A stretch of 64,000 bases of DNA from CALGYY01 sp963678485. GTDB lineage: Bacteria; Bacteroidota; Bacteroidia; Bacteroidales; CAIWKO01. A program made the position numbers and the translations under genes. The notes below the pieces were generated by a model that was given only the letters and a program-made list of their open reading frames with translations, did no database searches and was not told where the DNA came from. Of this stretch, positions 61,589-64,000 are shown in pieces (within the stretch, counting starts at the first letter, position 1; each line of letters opens with the position of its first letter). The DNA lies in the NCBI GenBank assembly GCA_963678485.1, contig OY782882.1:1364001-1428000 (forward strand). The letters run 5' to 3'.

Positions 61589-61904
61589 TGTGATTGGTTT
61601 TTATGCCCCGTCCCAAGAGCGATTAAGCCATAAAAACAGCGTGGGACAAGAACCTACCCTCGACTGAGGCACTGGTATGCCCATGGTGTAAGATAAGTCA
61701 AGCCCACGCCTTATCAGCGAGAGCATTAACATTATACCATTTACACCATTGCGAAAATTACCAGTTTTCAGTCGAAAGGCAAAAGGTTAACGCTATTCTG
61801 TCATATTTTCTACATACAAAAATACAACATTTTTAGCGTTGTCCAAATATTATAAGGATATTAATAGTTTCGTATATTTGTGTAATAAAAAGTTGGAGGC
61901 GAGT
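61589..61904. other. divergent intergenic region
   Basis: It separates the lipocalin-like gene and the tandem small genes. An inverted pair GTCCCA (61610) / TGGGAC (61642) lies in the leader of the minus-strand gene. A clear plus-strand -7 box is at 61873. No gene is visible. Confidence 0.45.
61873..61880 (+). promoter_or_regulatory. -7 promoter element (TATATTTG) for the tandem small genes
   Basis: An exact TAnnTTTG match 24 bases before ATG 61905. An AGTTGGAGGCG ribosome-binding-like sequence precedes that ATG, which is unusual for Bacteroidota, where Shine-Dalgarno sites are rare. Confidence 0.6.
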
Positions 61905-62078
61905 ATGTTGTTTCACGAAAGAAGCAAGATAGCATTGGAAGCGTTAAAAAAGCAACCACCCGTGACCTTAGAAATCGTGCTGGAGCAATTAAAAAGGATG
62001 GAGGAGTGGCGCACAGACAGTGTTAAAAGGCAGAGGCCAGTATCAGATGAAAACGGGACGAAAGAGGAAGCAAAATGA
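61905..62078 (+). CDS. small protein, tandem paralogue 1
   Basis: A 57-residue protein MLFHERSKIALEALKKQPPV followed by a helix and a charged Lys/Glu tail. It is clearly paralogous to the next gene, with the same length and N-terminal 17 residues differing at few positions. Family not recognised; a short helical DNA- or protein-binding role is possible. Promoter at 61873 and a GGAGG site fix the start; the longer frame from 61839 is rejected. Confidence 0.65.
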   Translation: MLFHERSKIALEALKKQPPVTLEIVLEQLKRMEEWRTDSVKRQRPVSDENGTKEEAK

Positions 62079-62099
62079 CAATATAAATTGGGGGTGTAT

Positions 62100-62273
62100 A
62101 TGTTATTTCATGAAAGAAGTAAGATCGCCATTGAGTTACTGAAGAAGCAACCTCACGTTACGTATGAAATGGCGCTAGCCCAAGTAAAATGGCTAAGTGA
62201 GAATAGTGAATCGAAGGACAAAAAGCAAAGACCCGAATCGGAAGAGAGCACAGAGGAAGAAAAAGAAAAATGA
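62100..62273 (+). CDS. small protein, tandem paralogue 2
   Basis: A 57-residue protein MLFHERSKIAIELLKKQPHV with a helical centre and an acidic/lysine tail (EESTEEEKEK). It is a duplicate of the gene 21 bases upstream, with identical length and a similar purine-rich site (TTGGGGGTG) before the ATG. Conservation is strong in the first 30 residues and lost in the tail, as expected if the head is functional. Not recognised otherwise. Confidence 0.65.
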   Translation: MLFHERSKIAIELLKKQPHVTYEMALAQVKWLSENSESKDKKQRPESEESTEEEKEK

Positions 62274-62328
62274 TCTGCTGTATGGGTGTTTCGCACACGG
62301 AAATTTATTTTTTTTACTTCTAACTTGA

Positions 62329-62679
62329 CTATTTCTCTTTAATTAGAACCTCGACTGGTATAGTTAGTTTTTCCGCAAGGTTTCTTATCATAGATAAGCT
62401 TAAATTGCGCTTCCCCTGAAATATCTCAGTGACACGTGGCCGACCATATAATTCTTGTGAAAGATTCCTTGGCTTAAGCTGCAATTCTTCTAACCGAACC
62501 TTTATAGCACCAATTGGAGTCATGCCCGCATAAGTCAGGTGCCTGGTTTCATATTCCTTCATAATTTGGCCAAGTAGATTGGATTCATCCTGGTCGAATC
62601 CGGATTGAAGCTCGCTAATTTTCTTTTCTAAATTTTTAAAACGGCTGCGCTCTTTTAGGGTCAATTCATTTGTGTCCAT
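62329..62679 (-). CDS. HigA-like XRE-family regulator (orphan antitoxin)
   Basis: A 116-residue protein whose C-terminal half has TPIGAIKVRLEELQLKPRNL, then a helix-turn-helix around VTEIFQGKRNLSLSMIRNLAEKL and IPVEVLIKEK. This is the pattern of HigA-type antitoxins acting with a HigB RNase. No HigB gene lies upstream or downstream, so it is an orphan or a stand-alone regulator. I use ATG 62679: a -7 box at 62704 lies inside the longer frame that begins at 62802. Confidence 0.72.
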   Translation of the reverse strand: MDTNELTLKERSRFKNLEKKISELQSGFDQDESNLLGQIMKEYETRHLTYAGMTPIGAIKVRLEELQLKPRNLSQELYGRPRVTEIFQGKRNLSLSMIRNLAEKLTIPVEVLIKEK

Positions 62680-62985
62680 TAATAGTTTGCAATGTTCAGG
62701 ACGCAAACATAAGGAATACCAAATTAAGCAAGACATTTTGGATCGGATTTCAATCGGCATCATTGCCCGACAAAAATAGGTGGGGAATAGGAAAACCCAC
62801 AATTGTCAATGGAAAGATGAAGTTGGACTATCTCAACTACTACATAAAAAAAAATCAAGAAGGGATGAGGGTTTTTTCCAGATTTGGGAAAATGGGATAG
62901 CGAAAAAAAGCACAGTTCTCTTAGTTTCATCTTATCAGCTTGGATTATCTTTGAAATTCAAATTCCGGAACCATTGACCAAATAT
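62680..62985. other. intergenic region between recombinase and HigA-like gene
   Basis: Only the promoter of the HigA-like gene (62704-62711) is recognisable. Short frames on the plus strand here look like random AT-rich translation. Confidence 0.4.
62704..62711 (-). promoter_or_regulatory. -7 promoter element (TATGTTTG)
   Basis: An exact TAnnTTTG match on the minus strand, 24 bases before the HigA-like ATG. Confidence 0.55.
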
Positions 62986-63639
62986 CTACAGATTTAGGTA
63001 AATCTCCCTCAACTCCTCCTGTCTGATTCCCAGATATAGCCTGGTGGTAGATACATCTGAATGATTAAACATCGCTGACAAAAAAATCAAAGATTTTTCG
63101 CTCTCATTATTATTTAAGAATACTCTACGACCGAACGTTTTCCGAAGGGAGTGCGAGGATATTTTCAATTTTCGGTTGGAATCACCTAGGATTCGCTTTA
63201 GTTCACGGTTTACAGACCTTATAGAGAAAACCTCATGCTTCTGCGAAATGAATAGTGAATCATCTTGGCTAAAGTTGTGCTTGAGACGATTGCAGTATAG
63301 CTTGTAGGCATTCTTAATGTTTTCATTAAGGTCAATTGTCCGTGGCTTTTTTGTTTTTTTTTCCACCAACTGCAAGGAATCGCCCGAAAGGTCTCTATGG
63401 TGCAAGCCAAGGATATCGGAAATCCGTAGGCCGGAATTGATCCCTACAATAATCAAAAAGGCAATTTTATAATTTTTTTCGTTTTTAAGGATTTTCATCG
63501 ACATATTGAGGGTTTTATCAAATTCCAAATAGTCGCACGTGGTAGTTGACTTTTTCAGACTCATCTCTAAATTGTTTTTAGTTTTTAATAAAACAGAATA
63601 AATGTCCCCTTTTAGTGATTTTCGTTTGTTAGTGGACAT
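62986..63639 (-). CDS. short tyrosine recombinase (catalytic domain only)
   Basis: The 217-residue protein has a complete catalytic set: INSGLRISDILGL (Arg I), a Lys in VEKKTKKPR, SSHSLRKTFG (His-x-x-Arg), AMFNHSDVSTTRLYLG (His and nucleophile Tyr). Only about 50 residues precede the catalytic domain, too few for a normal core-binding domain, so it may act with a partner protein or as a dimer of a compact type such as those encoded in some integron-like or plasmid loci. It lies on the same strand as the cassette-like array. It is not obviously an IntI integrase: it lacks the family's extra internal segment. Confidence 0.8.
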   Translation of the reverse strand: MSTNKRKSLKGDIYSVLLKTKNNLEMSLKKSTTTCDYLEFDKTLNMSMKILKNEKNYKIAFLIIVGINSGLRISDILGLHHRDLSGDSLQLVEKKTKKPRTIDLNENIKNAYKLYCNRLKHNFSQDDSLFISQKHEVFSIRSVNRELKRILGDSNRKLKISSHSLRKTFGRRVFLNNNESEKSLIFLSAMFNHSDVSTTRLYLGIRQEELREIYLNL

Positions 63640-63858
63640 TGATATTTAGGGAAATTGCAAACAATGGGTTTATATGTTTGTTTTACAGCGTTTTGTGCCA
63701 AATATAAAATGACCACCAAGTGAGAAAATGGACATTTTTTCAAAAAGCTATGATTTTTCATTTCCAGGATTCCGATTAGTGTTTTCTTAAAATGATTGAT
63801 TAACGTTTTTAAGAGATTTTTGAAATATTGACCATTTTTCCAATTTCGATCAAGCATG

Positions 63859-64000
63859 TTAGATTTTGATCTCTTGGATCTGATCGACGAGTTCTGACCA
63901 AAGAGGGCTATATTGAATTGGGATCCACTTTCTCACCCAGGATAACTTTGGCATATTTAATTTTGATATCCATTCTATTAACTTTCTCAGTTCCTTTGAC
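63859..64000 (-). CDS. C-terminal end of a protein running off the window
   Basis: An open minus-strand frame enters at the right edge and ends with TAA at 63859-63861. It reads SKELRKLIEWISKLNMPKLS and continues with Trp-, Lys- and Ile-rich residues to QEIKI. The residue composition looks like a real protein end, but 46 codons are too few for identification. Between it and the recombinase are 219 bases without a visible gene. Confidence 0.4.
   Translation of the reverse strand, partial: SKELRKLIEWISKLNMPKLSWVRKWIPIQYSPLWSELVDQIQEIKI

Noticed and set aside
62670..62977. Overlapping plus-strand frames of 65-76 codons
   Set aside because: No ribosome site, promoter or recognisable sequence; low-complexity AT-rich translation.

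Overview
The window is a piece of a Bacteroidota chromosome. This is shown by the fused SecDF, the long N-terminally extended YidC, the purM-prfA-pyrF order, a TPR/PD40/OmpA-type envelope protein, and repeated promoter elements of the Bacteroidota type (-7 TAnnTTTG, once with a well-spaced -33 TTTG). Several database-style long reading frames begin upstream of, or inside, such promoters or terminators; I moved those starts downstream and say so in each entry.

From 1 to about 31.6 kb is core chromosome: the N-terminal 1498 codons of a thioester alpha-2-macroglobulin, two endonuclease/exonuclease/phosphatase-fold proteins flanking hemW, an amino-acid permease, yidC, an EamA transporter, secDF, a PorE-like OmpA protein, the purM-prfA-pyrF operon, a MORN-type protein, ilvE, lysS, lipB, a nitronate-monooxygenase-like enzyme, a small exported protein resembling the last domain of GldM, and exported TPR proteins.

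From 31.6 to 41.3 kb the sequence becomes AT-rich and accessory: small exported proteins, a gene remnant, an AbiE-type toxin-antitoxin pair with a palindromic operator on its promoter, and a plasmid-like module (excisionase-type HTH, RepA-like ATPase with nearby GGGACA repeats, coiled-coil membrane protein).

From 41.6 to 47.4 kb lies the most striking system: three overlapping genes encoding a membrane-anchored SH3b-TerB protein, a BrxD-like ATPase and an Lhr/BrxHI-like helicase, with no PglX, PglY or PglZ beside them. I read it as a compact candidate defence or stress-response module with an envelope-facing sensor.

At 47.4 kb a 3' fragment of a tRNA-Pro gene with its terminator sits beside a tyrosine integrase whose promoter is covered by a 13-bp-arm palindrome. 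This looks like one end of an integrated element extending to the right. Its cargo from 49 to 61 kb is almost all on the minus strand and defence-flavoured: a zinc-ribbon PD-(D/E)xK protein, an HNH nuclease, a DUF2971 protein, a TIR-like protein, a CHAT-like protease gene broken by an in-frame TAG, a nuclease-like protein, and the TcmP/three-Cys (Gp37/Gp68) pair. The genes are separated by related imperfectly palindromic repeats of about 100-135 bp that resemble integron attC sites. One clear copy also lies at 32.8 kb. At 61.9-63.6 kb are two tandem 57-residue paralogues, an orphan HigA-like regulator and a second, very short tyrosine recombinase.
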